Source: Pirellulaceae bacterium
Lineage (GTDB): Bacteria; Planctomycetota; Planctomycetia; Pirellulales; Pirellulaceae
DNA length: 64,000 nucleotides
Assembly: GCA_028280445.1 (NCBI GenBank)
Contig: JANQLU010000072.1
Span: forward strand, 101,598-165,597
Reading direction: 5' to 3'
Position numbers and translations under genes: made by a program. Below, in pieces: positions 35,120-43,703 of the stretch. Every line of letters starts with the position of its first letter. The first letter of the stretch is position 1. The notes below the pieces were generated by a model. It saw only the letters and a list, made by a program, of their open reading frames with translations. It had not been told where the DNA came from and did no database searches.

Positions 35120-36208
35120 TCAAGACGAATGACGTGCTTTTCTTGCAAATCCAAACCGTGAACGGAGACTCGGTAGGCGGATTTGAAATTTAGGCTTTAA
35201 CCATTTGTGTTGCCGATACCAATCTACCGTCTGAATCATTCTTTGCAGCATTGGCGCGCTCGGGTGAAACCCAGTTTGTTGTTTAAGTTTTTCGTTGGAA
35301 CAGGTCCAGGAACCGGCGAAAGCCTCAGCGAATTTATCTAAATTCAAGAACTCTGCCACACCTTGATAACGGGATTTGATCTCATTGAAAACCGCGTAAG
35401 TCCACATGCAGGGCTTGGCCACTCGCAGTACCCTCGTTCGTTTTTTCCCGAGCGCTTTCCCAATCAATCGGCCAAGATCCGCATAAGTGAATATTTCATC
35501 ACTTGAGGCAAAGTAAATTCCTTGACTTTCTGAATCGGAAGTCAGTCGCTCGCCCCGTTCGGCAACGGTTGTCAATGCAGCTACCAGATCGTCGACATGA
35601 ATCACGGAGAAAAGCGGGTTGGAGAAACCGGGGACCAAATGGACTCCCCAATTGTCAATCGACCTAAATAATTCGATCCCATGTCGATCACCTTCCCCAA
35701 GCACGATCGGTGGTCGCACGATTGAGATTGGCAACTCGTCACAGCTGTTGATAGCCGCTTGCTCACAGGCCGATTTGCTTTGTCCATAAAACGAAACCGG
35801 ATTGCGCGGCGTTGATTCGGTATGAGGTGGAAAACCTGAACTTGGTCCGACTGCTGCCAATGATGACACCAGGACGATTGTGGGAGGAGACGGACGGGTA
35901 GCACATGCTTGCAATATTGTATTTGTTGCCTTGGTATTGATCTGTACCAGTTTGTTTGAACCGATAGTATGAGTCGAAGCAGCCAGATGATATACAATTT
36001 CGACATTCGCAATTGCGTCGTTGATGCGCTCAGGCTGTTTCACAAGGTCACAATATGCAATTGAGCAGCCCAGCCCCTCGAGTTGAGATACATCTGATGA
36101 AGTTCTGGCAAGGCACAAAACACGTTTGCCGTCAAGAATCAGCCGTCGGACCAATCGGGAACCAATGAACCCGGTAGCGCCGGTTACAAGTACACTCTCG
36201 TTCTCCAT
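35120..36208 (-). CDS. NAD(P)-dependent epimerase/dehydratase (extended SDR)
   Basis: This is a 362-residue protein. The Rossmann motif is TGATGFIGSRLVRRLIL (9-25). The catalytic Tyr-x3-Lys is SFYGQSKSA, with an upstream Ser in LVSSLAAVG. The C-terminal half has the extended-SDR substrate domain (VIHVDDLVAAL). Family members act on nucleotide-sugars, flavonoids or steroid-like substrates; a specific one cannot be read off. It is downstream of, and 34 bp from, a receiver-domain gene on the same strand. Confidence 0.88.
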   Translation of the reverse strand: MENESVLVTGATGFIGSRLVRRLILDGKRVLCLARTSSDVSQLEGLGCSIAYCDLVKQPERINDAIANVEIVYHLAASTHTIGSNKLVQINTKATNTILQACATRPSPPTIVLVSSLAAVGPSSGFPPHTESTPRNPVSFYGQSKSACEQAAINSCDELPISIVRPPIVLGEGDRHGIELFRSIDNWGVHLVPGFSNPLFSVIHVDDLVAALTTVAERGERLTSDSESQGIYFASSDEIFTYADLGRLIGKALGKKRTRVLRVAKPCMWTYAVFNEIKSRYQGVAEFLNLDKFAEAFAGSWTCSNEKLKQQTGFHPSAPMLQRMIQTVDWYRQHKWLKPKFQIRLPSLRSRFGFARKARHSS

Positions 36209-36242
36209 CGCGTTACCTACTCACGATTGAATATTGGCGACG

Positions 36243-36914
36243 TCATTTGGCCGCGTGTTGTCGACGCCGACCTGAGCTTTCAACTATGCTTGTTCGTTTT
36301 TCGATCAAAGGAAGTTTTTCAGATCGTCGGAGCGCTTTCATCATTACCGCATTCAACTCCGCGAGCTGGCAGGGTTTTTCCATAACGGCGAATGCGCCTG
36401 CTAAAATCGCATCGCATTGAAATCCGAAATCACAGCTACCAGACAGAATGACGACCTGCAAATCTGGTTGGAATGATCTCAGTGATTTCATGAGTTCAAT
36501 TCCGGTCGTCTCCGGCAGATTGTTCTCCAAAACCGCGACAGCGTAGGGGTGGACACGAACGGCGGAAATGGCCATCCGCGGATGGTGGACCGCGGTCACA
36601 ATTGCCCCCGACCGACTAAGTCCAGCAGCCAGCGAATCGAGAGCCGCCTGTTCATTGTCAACCAGTAGCACAGAATGGTTTGCCGGTTTGGCCCAACACA
36701 CTTTTTCAGGGTCGACTTCATGATCACTCGATGATATGGAATCAGTTGATACTCTGACCTCGGCCACATCACTAGCATCAGAAAAACAGGTTCTAAAATT
36801 GGTCGAACAGTGCGAACAACGGACATTTTGGCCAGACCAATGTCTTTTGATTTTCAACTGCTGGTCGCAACAGGGACATGACTGACAATAATGCGATTTG
36901 ATGGTCATTGTCAT
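36243..36914 (-). CDS. Receiver-domain protein with N-terminal zinc ribbon; phosphoacceptor Asp replaced by Glu
   Basis: This is a 223-residue protein. Residues 8-40 form a ribbon with Cys10, Cys13, Cys16, Cys33 and Cys36 (YCQSCPCC ... RCSHCSTNF). Residues 80-200 are a REC domain: LLVDNEQ for the acidic pocket and VMEKPCQ for the conserved Lys. The expected phosphoacceptor Asp is Glu130 (AVLENNLPE; codon GAG at 36525-36527). Glu at this site often mimics phosphorylation, so the domain may be constitutively on, or serve as a protein-binding scaffold. There is no DNA-binding output domain. The gene overlaps the stop of the upstream BON gene by four bases. Confidence 0.75.
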   Translation of the reverse strand: MTMTIKSHYCQSCPCCDQQLKIKRHWSGQNVRCSHCSTNFRTCFSDASDVAEVRVSTDSISSSDHEVDPEKVCWAKPANHSVLLVDNEQAALDSLAAGLSRSGAIVTAVHHPRMAISAVRVHPYAVAVLENNLPETTGIELMKSLRSFQPDLQVVILSGSCDFGFQCDAILAGAFAVMEKPCQLAELNAVMMKALRRSEKLPLIEKRTSIVESSGRRRQHAAK

Positions 36915-37204
36915 TCTCCCTTGTTAGTTTCGGGATAGGCAACCGACACGTTGTTTCTGATTTCGACTTTGCCTGCGATATCGCGAACAACGGTTTGAGT
37001 GACCTGCTTCAAATAGAACGAGCTGACAATTCCTTCCAAAATAATTTCGCGGCCAGACAACCTGACTCCAACTTCTCTTACTTCGTCATAGCAACTCGAC
37101 AGCAGTTTTGTTTTGACCATCGAAACGAGGATTGAGTCAAAAGGTTGTAAAACGAATTCTTTCGAATGTGAAGTTTGCAAGGCAGTCACGGTTTTCACTC
37201 CCAT
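36911..37204 (-). CDS. Small BON-domain protein
   Basis: This is a 97-residue protein. From about residue 30 it matches a single BON domain: VKTKLLSSCYDEVREVGVRL, then GREIILEGIVSSFYLKQV and RNNVSV. BON domains bind phospholipids or other proteins and occur in osmotic-shock proteins such as OsmY. There is no signal peptide. It is coupled by ATGA to the zinc-ribbon receiver protein gene downstream. Confidence 0.75.
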   Translation of the reverse strand: MGVKTVTALQTSHSKEFVLQPFDSILVSMVKTKLLSSCYDEVREVGVRLSGREIILEGIVSSFYLKQVTQTVVRDIAGKVEIRNNVSVAYPETNKGE

Positions 37205-37577
37205 CAGTATTCATAGTGATGAACGCGGCATCCGTGACCGAATCAAAATTAATCAGGCGCAGTCTGTTCCCGTGGAATCGAAATGATGACTTCTGCTCCC
37301 GCCTTTCTTTACGATTTCCTATTGCAACATTTCCGACATGAGCTTCGACTATGCGTTTTACTATGGCCATTCCCGGGCCTGTGCATTTTTGTTTGGTACT
37401 AAAAAACGGTTCAAATATTTTCTCTTTTTGCTCAACCGCAATTCCCGGGCCATTATCGGTATGGCAATTTTGAGAAACTCGTTGTTCGAATTGACAACCC
37501 GACCATTTGACCGATGAACGCCAGTGACTGCATTTCAGTAGCGCTGTGTTCAGTGTGTTTTGTCCGCACAGGCTGTG
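37137..37577 (-). pseudogene. Histidine kinase remnant, HATPase domain only
   Basis: An open minus-strand frame with no in-frame early ATG reads as the ATP-binding half of a histidine kinase. It has an N-box-like NTLNTALLKC, DNGPGIAVEQ, IFEPFFSTK and GPGMAIVKRIVEAHVG. The first ATG in the frame lies inside the G2 box at 37370. No dimerisation/phosphoacceptor domain and no sensor are encoded before the upstream receiver gene, so the gene has been cut down. It lies behind the receiver-only regulator on the same strand, the place its partner kinase would occupy. Confidence 0.72.
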
Positions 37578-37636
37578 TCAGCAACGCACGCAACACGTCA
37601 AAAGCCATTGACCCTACCAGGAACCTGCGAGTTTCA

Positions 37637-38074
37637 TCACCAACCACTGGTGACCCTCCCCGGCTGCGAACTTTCTGTGTATGAACTTTGTGATTTGGAA
37701 ATCCCAAATCGATCACCTTGTATCGCTTTTCTAACGACTGCTTCAACTTCCGGAAGAGACACTGGTTTGACCAGGTATTCCAATGCTCCCAGTTGGAATG
37801 CCCTGGATTTGAACTCTGACCCGTTATGCCCTGACAGCACGATCACGGGAAATAGTTGGAGAGCGACCAGCTCTCGTAATACTTCGAATCCGTTCATGTC
37901 AGGCATGCCGACGTCAACGATCGCGACGTCGTATTGGTTTTCCGCGGCAGCCATAAGACAGTGAAAGGCATGATAGGTCGGCGTCGTTTCATATCCTACT
38001 CGCCGAAACCAGTTTGAAATGGAATCGACCATTTCGCGATCGTCATCAACCAACAGAATTGCCCCGTTTGACAT
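37637..38074 (-). CDS. Single-domain response regulator (CheY-like)
   Basis: The protein has 145 residues from ATG 38074, chosen because AGAGGTGG precedes it; the frame extends 36 bases further upstream. The receiver domain is complete: ILLVDDDREM, VAIVDVGMPDMNG with the phosphoacceptor Asp, IVLSGHNG and EYLVKPVSLPE. A short polar C-terminal tail (about 25 residues) carries no DNA-binding motif. Its cognate kinase is probably the adjacent decayed one, so this may now receive phosphate from elsewhere. Confidence 0.85.
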   Translation of the reverse strand: MSNGAILLVDDDREMVDSISNWFRRVGYETTPTYHAFHCLMAAAENQYDVAIVDVGMPDMNGFEVLRELVALQLFPVIVLSGHNGSEFKSRAFQLGALEYLVKPVSLPEVEAVVRKAIQGDRFGISKSQSSYTESSQPGRVTSGW

Positions 38075-38328
38075 GTTCCACCTCTCTTGCATCAATTGAT
38101 AGTCGCACATTGAATTCTGGAAACGGCGACTTGCTCAAAGACAAGGGAGAGGCTGGCGAGAAATCAACCGCACTTGCGTGCAGTATCCGTTGCCATGCAA
38201 GTTTCCAGACAGTTCAATTTATGAAACATGTTTGACCGCGAAAGTCAGCAATTCCTGACAATCCTATGTAGTGGTTTCAATTACACAGAATTTGAGCTTA
38301 CAAGTCACAAAGGACTGCACCTGGAAAG

Positions 38329-38982
38329 CTATCCGTTCTCCAAAACCCATTGAATGGCCAACCGTGACAGTTCACCCGCGTGCTCCAGATCGAGTTTTTC
38401 CTTAATCCGGGTGCGATAGGTTTCAATGGTCTTTGTGGTTACGTTCATCTGGGTGGCGATTTCGGCAGTTTTTTTTCCATGCCCAATTAATGAAAAAGTC
38501 TCTAATTCGCGGTCGGAAAGCACTTCCATTGGAGACTTCGTGTTTAGAACCGGCTTTCCTCCGCGGTCGAGCCGGTTGATGATTTTTGCAGTATGGTTTG
38601 CGCTCAGATACACACCGCCGCCAAGCACCATTTTGATTGCGTCGATGATGTTTTCGCGGACCGATTGCTTGTTAATATAGCCCGATGCGCCTGCCTTCAA
38701 AGCACGATCTGCATAAATCGATTCGTCATACATCGACCATACGAGCATTCGCACGTTGGGAAACCGATACTTGATTTCTTTGACTAACTCGATGCCATTG
38801 CCAGATTTCAATGAAACGTCGATAACCGCTAGATCAGGATTTGTTTTCGCCACCGTTTGTAAAGCTTCGTCGATGTCATCGGCTTCACCGCAGACTTCCA
38901 GATCGGTTTCACGATCAATGCGCATGGCCAACCCGTCGCGAGTAATCGGGTGATCATCAACAATCAGAATCCTGGCCACCAA
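38329..38982 (-). CDS. NarL-type response regulator
   Basis: This is a 217-residue protein. The receiver is LIVDDHPITRDGL with the phosphoacceptor Asp in LAVIDVSLKSGNG, and GYINKQSV carries the Lys. The LuxR-type HTH is LIGHGKKTAEIATQMNVTTK, followed by TIETYRTRIKEKLDL. It follows the PAS-rich kinase gene by 13 bp on the same strand and is its cognate regulator. Confidence 0.93.
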   Translation of the reverse strand: MVARILIVDDHPITRDGLAMRIDRETDLEVCGEADDIDEALQTVAKTNPDLAVIDVSLKSGNGIELVKEIKYRFPNVRMLVWSMYDESIYADRALKAGASGYINKQSVRENIIDAIKMVLGGGVYLSANHTAKIINRLDRGGKPVLNTKSPMEVLSDRELETFSLIGHGKKTAEIATQMNVTTKTIETYRTRIKEKLDLEHAGELSRLAIQWVLENG

Positions 38983-38995
38983 CTATCCCTGCCGC

Positions 38996-40849
38996 TCAAG
39001 CTTTGATGTCATCAGTCTTTGCCGGGGTTACGGTGACCGGCAATTCGCAGGTGACAATTGTACCATTGCCCGGTGTGGAATCCAATTGGAACTTGCCACC
39101 CATCGAATCACAACGATAGCGCATTGTATGTATTCCCAACCCCGAAAAACTTGCTTCCCTAGATGTCTGAAACCCAGTACCATTGTCAGCAATTTGAAGC
39201 TTCAGCAGCGAATACGTTTGAGAAAGCTTCAAGTTGATTTCTGTTGCCTTTCCATGCTTTACTGCATTGGTGATTGCCTCTTGAGCAATTCGAAACAGGT
39301 GTGTTGACTGGTCCGAATCAACTTCGATATCACAATCACAATCCAAACTGCACTTGATTCCATAGAGTTCAGAGACGTGGTTGGCCAGTTGTTCGAGAGA
39401 AGACGCAAGACTTCTTGATTCAATGTCGATGAAGGTCATGCCTTTTGAAATTGTCCGAATTTGATGCAGCGCATTTTCGATGAGCCGCGCGATTTTGTCT
39501 GCTGTCGAAGCCTCGGGAAGATTCTTGTCATGTAAATCAAGCGATAAAGACTCTGCGAGCATTGCCAGGCCGGTTAACTCCTGTCCCAGCCCGTCGTGCA
39601 GATCACGACCGATGCGACGCTGTTCTTCCTCTGAAATAGAAACCAATTGTTGTTCAAGCCAACGACGATCAGTAATATCCTGCCCAGAGCACAACAGACC
39701 GATCGTTTCTCCTTGTTCGGTGCGCAAAATTGCATCGTGCCATTCAATCTGACGGATGGAACCATCTTTACAGAGTATTCCGTTAATGTTGCCAGCCGTA
39801 CGCTGGTTTCCAACGGCGGCTCTGAAAAGTTTGCGGATTCTAGGCCGTTCATTTTCTGGTACGAAATTGTTGAACCAATCCAGCCCTTGCGCTTCGTCCA
39901 AGCTCCACCCACTGATGGCTTCAAAATAGGGGTTGAATCTAATCACCTTTCCTGTCGGGTCAAGGAGAAGGATAACGCACCTGGCGGTTTCAACAATGCT
40001 CTCCGAGAGGACGTGCTCTCGGTTTAACTCATCTTGCACTCGCTTTTGCTCAGTAACGTCGATAGCAATGCCGCCTACACAGCGTGTTCCGCCAGCGATG
40101 GTAAAAGGAAATTTGACACTCAAGTAATGTCGTATTGCCCCATCAGGGTTTGGAACGTCTTCGAATGTCTGCATTAACTCACCGTTAACCAGAACAGCTC
40201 GATCATTCTCGACGAGTTTCCGAGCATATTCGTCCGGCCAGAAATCATAGTCAGTTTTACCGATGGAATCGTCCAGCGAGACACCAAATCGTTTTTCAAA
40301 CGTTTCGTCAAAATAGATGTACCTGCCTTCGGCATCTTTCAAGAATGAAATCGCTGGACTGTTGTTTATAAAGGCCGAAAATAGAAGCTGCCTTTGCACC
40401 AGAGCATTTTCTTTTTCTTTCGTTTGTGTGACATCCAGCGCAAGTCCGGCTACCGACACTTCATTTCCAGATTTGATCGGGAATTTGATGACCTGCCATT
40501 GTCTTTGCTCTCCGTTGGGTAACGGGGCATTGGTTTCAAAACTGATCGCTTTGCCAGCCTTCAAAACTTTTTGATCCATCGCGATGTGGTTTTTGGCAAT
40601 GTCATCAGACCACAGCTCGAAGTCCGTTTTTCCTTGCCAATCTGAAACCGGTAAATCTATCTGGTCCAAACCGGGCTTGTTCAAATAGGTGTGACGACCT
40701 TGGGAATCCTTGATCCACGCAATAAACAGATGCAATGATTCCTCGGCCTGCTCACGTTCCGATCGGTCCGTCACATGAATGACTTCATCGGCGCGGTCGC
40801 CAAGAGGCTTCAACGGCTGCGATGAGCCGAGTTTGTTTTCTTTTGCCAT
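38996..40849 (-). CDS. Cytoplasmic PAS sensor histidine kinase (HisKA_3/NarX type)
   Basis: This is a 617-residue kinase without transmembrane segments. The first half holds three PAS domains (about 25-145, 145-270, 275-400; for example ISFLKDAEGRYIYFDETFEK). The dimerisation domain follows with QRRIGRDLHDGLGQELTGL, the HisKA_3 H-box, and then an ATPase domain ending LKLQIADNGTGFQTSREASF and SGLGIHTMRYR. This architecture pairs with NarL-type regulators, one of which starts 13 bp downstream. The stimulus is unknown; soluble PAS kinases often read intracellular redox or ligands. Confidence 0.93.
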   Translation of the reverse strand: MAKENKLGSSQPLKPLGDRADEVIHVTDRSEREQAEESLHLFIAWIKDSQGRHTYLNKPGLDQIDLPVSDWQGKTDFELWSDDIAKNHIAMDQKVLKAGKAISFETNAPLPNGEQRQWQVIKFPIKSGNEVSVAGLALDVTQTKEKENALVQRQLLFSAFINNSPAISFLKDAEGRYIYFDETFEKRFGVSLDDSIGKTDYDFWPDEYARKLVENDRAVLVNGELMQTFEDVPNPDGAIRHYLSVKFPFTIAGGTRCVGGIAIDVTEQKRVQDELNREHVLSESIVETARCVILLLDPTGKVIRFNPYFEAISGWSLDEAQGLDWFNNFVPENERPRIRKLFRAAVGNQRTAGNINGILCKDGSIRQIEWHDAILRTEQGETIGLLCSGQDITDRRWLEQQLVSISEEEQRRIGRDLHDGLGQELTGLAMLAESLSLDLHDKNLPEASTADKIARLIENALHQIRTISKGMTFIDIESRSLASSLEQLANHVSELYGIKCSLDCDCDIEVDSDQSTHLFRIAQEAITNAVKHGKATEINLKLSQTYSLLKLQIADNGTGFQTSREASFSGLGIHTMRYRCDSMGGKFQLDSTPGNGTIVTCELPVTVTPAKTDDIKA

Positions 40850-41029
40850 GCGACCAATTTACGTGACGCTGGCGTACAATCAAGCAACTTTGTCAATCGA
40901 TCTCAACTTGGACTTGAGTTGAACGAATTCATGGCAGTTGTATTGGGGGGTGCAAATCCGTTTTTGGCAGAATGTCTGACTTGCATTGAGCTGTTCTAAA
41001 ACAGATTAGTGTCTGTGACAAATAGAGGT

Positions 41030-41455
41030 CTAGCTCCAGAGTTCACGAAGTTCTTTGGGCAAACAACCCATCACATCTTCGATCTCCCCCGCAGACACAT
41101 GATTTGACAGCGTTGTCAAAACGGCGCGAGTAATCTCCTGGGGTTCGGCATATTCAAACTCAGGAAAATGCGAGTTTACCTGGTGGGTGAATTCATCTAT
41201 GTGTTTTATTCGAGACGGACTACGAAGCGGGTTCCAACCTTCGAAATACAAGCCGCGCACCAGCATGGGGAGCTGCGCCGACAAGTCGGTAACCTCTTTC
41301 AATGGCAGGCGATCGCGCAACGTGTGCAAAACCACGCGAAGCGCTTTGAATGCTTTCTCTGGGTCGGGCCAATCGAGCTCGTTTTGAATATCGCGCAGCC
41401 ATTCGTTGGTCTTTGCGATCATTGAATTGTAAATGGGACTAGTTGTTGTGCTCAT
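41030..41455 (-). CDS. DUF2267 domain protein
   Basis: The protein has 141 residues from ATG 41455, preceded by GGAG; the frame extends further upstream but without a start signal. The sequence ETNEWLRDIQNELDWPD-like opening (IAKTNEWLRDIQNELDWPDP), AFKALRVVLHTLRDRLPL and QLPMLVRGLYFEGWNP are the DUF2267 hallmarks. The family is small, cytoplasmic and of unknown biochemical role. It is found in stress-type clusters. It may be cotranscribed with the three genes upstream on the same strand. Confidence 0.8.
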   Translation of the reverse strand: MSTTTSPIYNSMIAKTNEWLRDIQNELDWPDPEKAFKALRVVLHTLRDRLPLKEVTDLSAQLPMLVRGLYFEGWNPLRSPSRIKHIDEFTHQVNSHFPEFEYAEPQEITRAVLTTLSNHVSAGEIEDVMGCLPKELRELWS

Positions 41456-41535
41456 GAGATTCTCCGTTTGTCTTAATGGTCGCTTGAAGTTGTTGCAAAA
41501 AATGAAAATGAAAGTGTCGTGAAAGCCGGCATTAC

Positions 41536-41874
41536 CTAGCGGCGACGCTTCCAATACCCGCGATGGCCACGACGAAACTGCTGCCCGTAGTACGTACGTG
41601 GATAGCGATAAATACGGTAGGACGGATACCAAGGTGAGTAGTATCTCGGTACCCAATAAACTCCAATCGAGACATAGGGCCGGGCATAATAACTCCGGTA
41701 GTACGATGGATAGTAACAGCTACAAACACCGATATACGGATTACAAGCTCGAACTGTCCCTGGCGGACAGTAGCTGTAATTGAAATAGACTTGTGCATCA
41801 GCCCGAGGTAATTCCGCGACACAGTACAATGCTACCGAACTCGCGATTGAAACGATTAACTTTCGAGTAAGCAT
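41536..41874 (-). CDS. Small secreted Tyr/Arg/Pro-rich protein
   Basis: The protein has 112 residues from ATG 41874, preceded by GGAGAAA. A signal peptide (LIVSIASSVALYCVAELPRADA) is followed by a mature part rich in Tyr, Arg and Pro (YYPSYYRSYYARPYV). The Tyr density is extreme: about 25 in 85 residues. No enzyme fold fits. It may bind the cell wall or another polymer, but I do not recognise a family. Neighbours are an 83-residue protein upstream and DUF2267 downstream. Confidence 0.7.
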   Translation of the reverse strand: MLTRKLIVSIASSVALYCVAELPRADAQVYFNYSYCPPGTVRACNPYIGVCSCYYPSYYRSYYARPYVSIGVYWVPRYYSPWYPSYRIYRYPRTYYGQQFRRGHRGYWKRRR

Positions 41875-42034
41875 GATTTCTCCATGGAATTTCAAGTTGT
41901 TTTTTACCATCCCCTATCGCAACCGAGCATGTCGCGTTCGGACTCCGCAACGCTCGACGGCAATAACCGAATGTCAGTCTGCCCAAGAACGCTGGGTTAC
42001 CCATTTGGGTGTCGGCCACGTACCAACATCTATT

Positions 42035-42286
42035 TCAAAAACAATCGCTCCTGATTTCTTCCTTGATCAGTTCTTTGAGACGGTTGATGTTCTCCTGTTC
42101 ATAGCGTTTCATGTCGACCCAAAACCGCTTGATGTTTTCTCGCCATTCAGCATTGGCGATATATTGGTCGTAGCGCCAAAGTGAATCCAAGCGACGACTG
42201 AGTTCATGAACCAAATCGTGGTCGTGATCTTGGCAGCCGCGAGTTTCACCGAGATGTTGAAGTTCCCGTTCAGCAGAAAGTGTCAT
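42035..42286 (-). CDS. Small hypothetical helical protein
   Basis: This is an 83-residue protein. It begins at ATG 42286 behind GGAG. The sequence is charged and helical (DLVHELSRRLDSLWRYDQYI, then NINRLKELIKEEI). I do not recognise a named family. It has the size of small stress-cluster proteins. It is on the same strand as the BON, Tyr-rich and DUF2267 genes and probably shares their transcript. Confidence 0.65.
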   Translation of the reverse strand: MTLSAERELQHLGETRGCQDHDHDLVHELSRRLDSLWRYDQYIANAEWRENIKRFWVDMKRYEQENINRLKELIKEEIRSDCF

Positions 42287-42447
42287 CGTTTTCTCCAGTT
42301 TTTGATTACTTGGTTGCAGGTTTTATAGACGTTAGGTTCGAAGGAGCGAATTTTGGAGGACCAGAGTCTTGCGTTATCACTGTTTGCTAAAAACAACAGT
42401 TAAAAGGAACATCTGTCCTCACGAATTCGACTTGCTGTCAGCTGTAC

Positions 42448-43101
42448 TCAAACAACGCGAAGTTCATTTCGTACTGAGTTGACGCCAGGTGAACGCCAGG
42501 CAGCGCTTCCAGCAGCTTGTTTTTCAAAGTAAGAATGCACGTCACCGGATAACGTTACCGTACCATCACTGGCATCAACACGAATGCTTTCGGCTTCTAG
42601 CTCAGCGTCACGTTTGAGAGCCTCTTCGATCTCTTCCTTGACTCGTTTTACATTGGCTCGTTGTTTGACGGTCAATTTGTTGGTGATTCCCTGTACTCCA
42701 GTTAGGAAGCGCACTGAGTTGGCAACCGACCGTCGTTGATAGTCATGATTAACCTGGCCAGTAAGTGTAACCCACCCTTTTTGGACTTTGACTTTGACAT
42801 CGTCCGGTGTCCAAACATTCCACTCCAGTACCCTGGTTGCTGCTTCGGCGATTTCAGTGTCGTTCCTTTTGTGGGGGCCGCTCAAACGAACTTCGATTTC
42901 CTCCGCGATTCCCTTCACGCCATGTACTCGCATCGTCGCCTTTTCAGCTGCCATTTTTTCCGCGTAGTTCGGCACCATACCGCTCAGCGTAACCACACCG
43001 CTATGTACGGCAACGCCGATTTCCTCGTGTGAGACACGGGGTTCCCATCTCAATTCGTTAATGACATCGTGCTGAATTTGTGAATCAGATTTTGTGGCCA
43101 T
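42448..43101 (-). CDS. OsmY-like protein with three BON domains
   Basis: The protein has 217 residues from ATG 43101, preceded by GGAG; a longer frame exists but lacks start signals. Three BON domains run end to end (about 3-73, 75-145, 150-217), each with the G-x-V-T-L-S/T-G core (GVVTLSGMVPNY, GWVTLTGQVNHDY, GTVTLSGDVHSY). No signal peptide is obvious, unlike OsmY. BON domains associate with membranes or surfaces under osmotic stress. A perfect sigma-54 promoter lies 44 bp upstream of the start, facing the gene, and it opens a same-strand run of four genes. Confidence 0.88.
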   Translation of the reverse strand: MATKSDSQIQHDVINELRWEPRVSHEEIGVAVHSGVVTLSGMVPNYAEKMAAEKATMRVHGVKGIAEEIEVRLSGPHKRNDTEIAEAATRVLEWNVWTPDDVKVKVQKGWVTLTGQVNHDYQRRSVANSVRFLTGVQGITNKLTVKQRANVKRVKEEIEEALKRDAELEAESIRVDASDGTVTLSGDVHSYFEKQAAGSAAWRSPGVNSVRNELRVV

Positions 43102-43144
43102 TGTTCGTAGCTCCAAGGGTTTCGAAAATCTAACAGAGATATTG

Positions 43145-43159
43145 GCAATCGATGTGCCA
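43145..43159 (-). promoter_or_regulatory. Sigma-54 promoter of the BON gene
   Basis: On the minus strand it reads TGGCACATCGATTGC, a full match to TGGCAC-N5-TTGC. The ATG of the BON gene (43101) is 44 bp from its inner end. Confidence 0.8.
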
Positions 43160-43526
43160 ACTGTCTGTTGATTTGGTGGAACGACAAAAATGGCTGAAAT
43201 CTGTACCGATCGATTGATGGCAAATTTGGCGCAACGTTCGGTGTGAGTCAAACTAGCTCACGAGTGTGTCAGCTTCAGCGCGCATATTCTATGAACCCCG
43301 TTTGTCGTATAAACAAAACACGAGCTTGATCACCGGCAGATACCTCACCAACAACCGTGAATGAAATGAAATTTGTTTGCCAACGATCCATGTTTGATTT
43401 CCGCAGTCAAGTTACGACAGCAATACAGCTACAATTGCCAGTAGTAAGTGGTTTAAAGAAATCGACATTGGTGCTGAGCATGTATCCACTCCATTGTTGA
43501 TGCCGACAACACAATGCGACAAACAA

Positions 43527-43543
43527 TGTGCGGAACTGACACA
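43527..43543 (-). promoter_or_regulatory. Candidate NtrC-type activator site, TGTGTC-N5-CGCACA, site 3
   Basis: On the minus strand it reads TGTGTCAGTTCCGCACA. It lies 66 bp upstream of the -24 box at 43609 and could also serve the opposite promoter at 43145-43159, 368 bp away. Confidence 0.6.
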
Positions 43544-43608
43544 CATGTGTTACGCTCTTAGACCGAATACCCCTTTCCAAACCCTATGGCACACAATTGT
43601 TGCGCCCA

Positions 43609-43623
43609 TGGCACATGGATTGC
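43609..43623 (+). promoter_or_regulatory. Sigma-54 promoter of the NtrC-type activator gene
   Basis: TGGCACATGGATTGC is a full match to TGGCAC-N5-TTGC. It lies 81 bp before ATG 43704. A sigma-54 activator with a sigma-54 promoter implies autoregulation. Confidence 0.8.
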
Positions 43624-43703
43624 GGCTGGAATGAAAACTACGATCGTTCGGAATTCGTTTAGTAGTATTCCAATTGCATTTGTTTACATTCGGTCCAGTG
43701 AAA

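Larger units (their letters stand above)
43102..43703. other. Divergent control region between the BON gene and the NtrC-type activator gene
   Basis: About 600 bases with no gene. A sigma-54 promoter faces each way (43145-43159 minus, 43609-43623 plus). An activator-type dyad is at 43527-43543, and a further GTGTGTCA half-site at 43264. This is the richest control region in the window. Confidence 0.6.

Noticed and set aside
43586..43602. TGGCACACAATTGTTGC as a second sigma-54 promoter of the activator gene
   Set aside because: The GG-GC spacing is two bases too long; the site at 43609 fits exactly.
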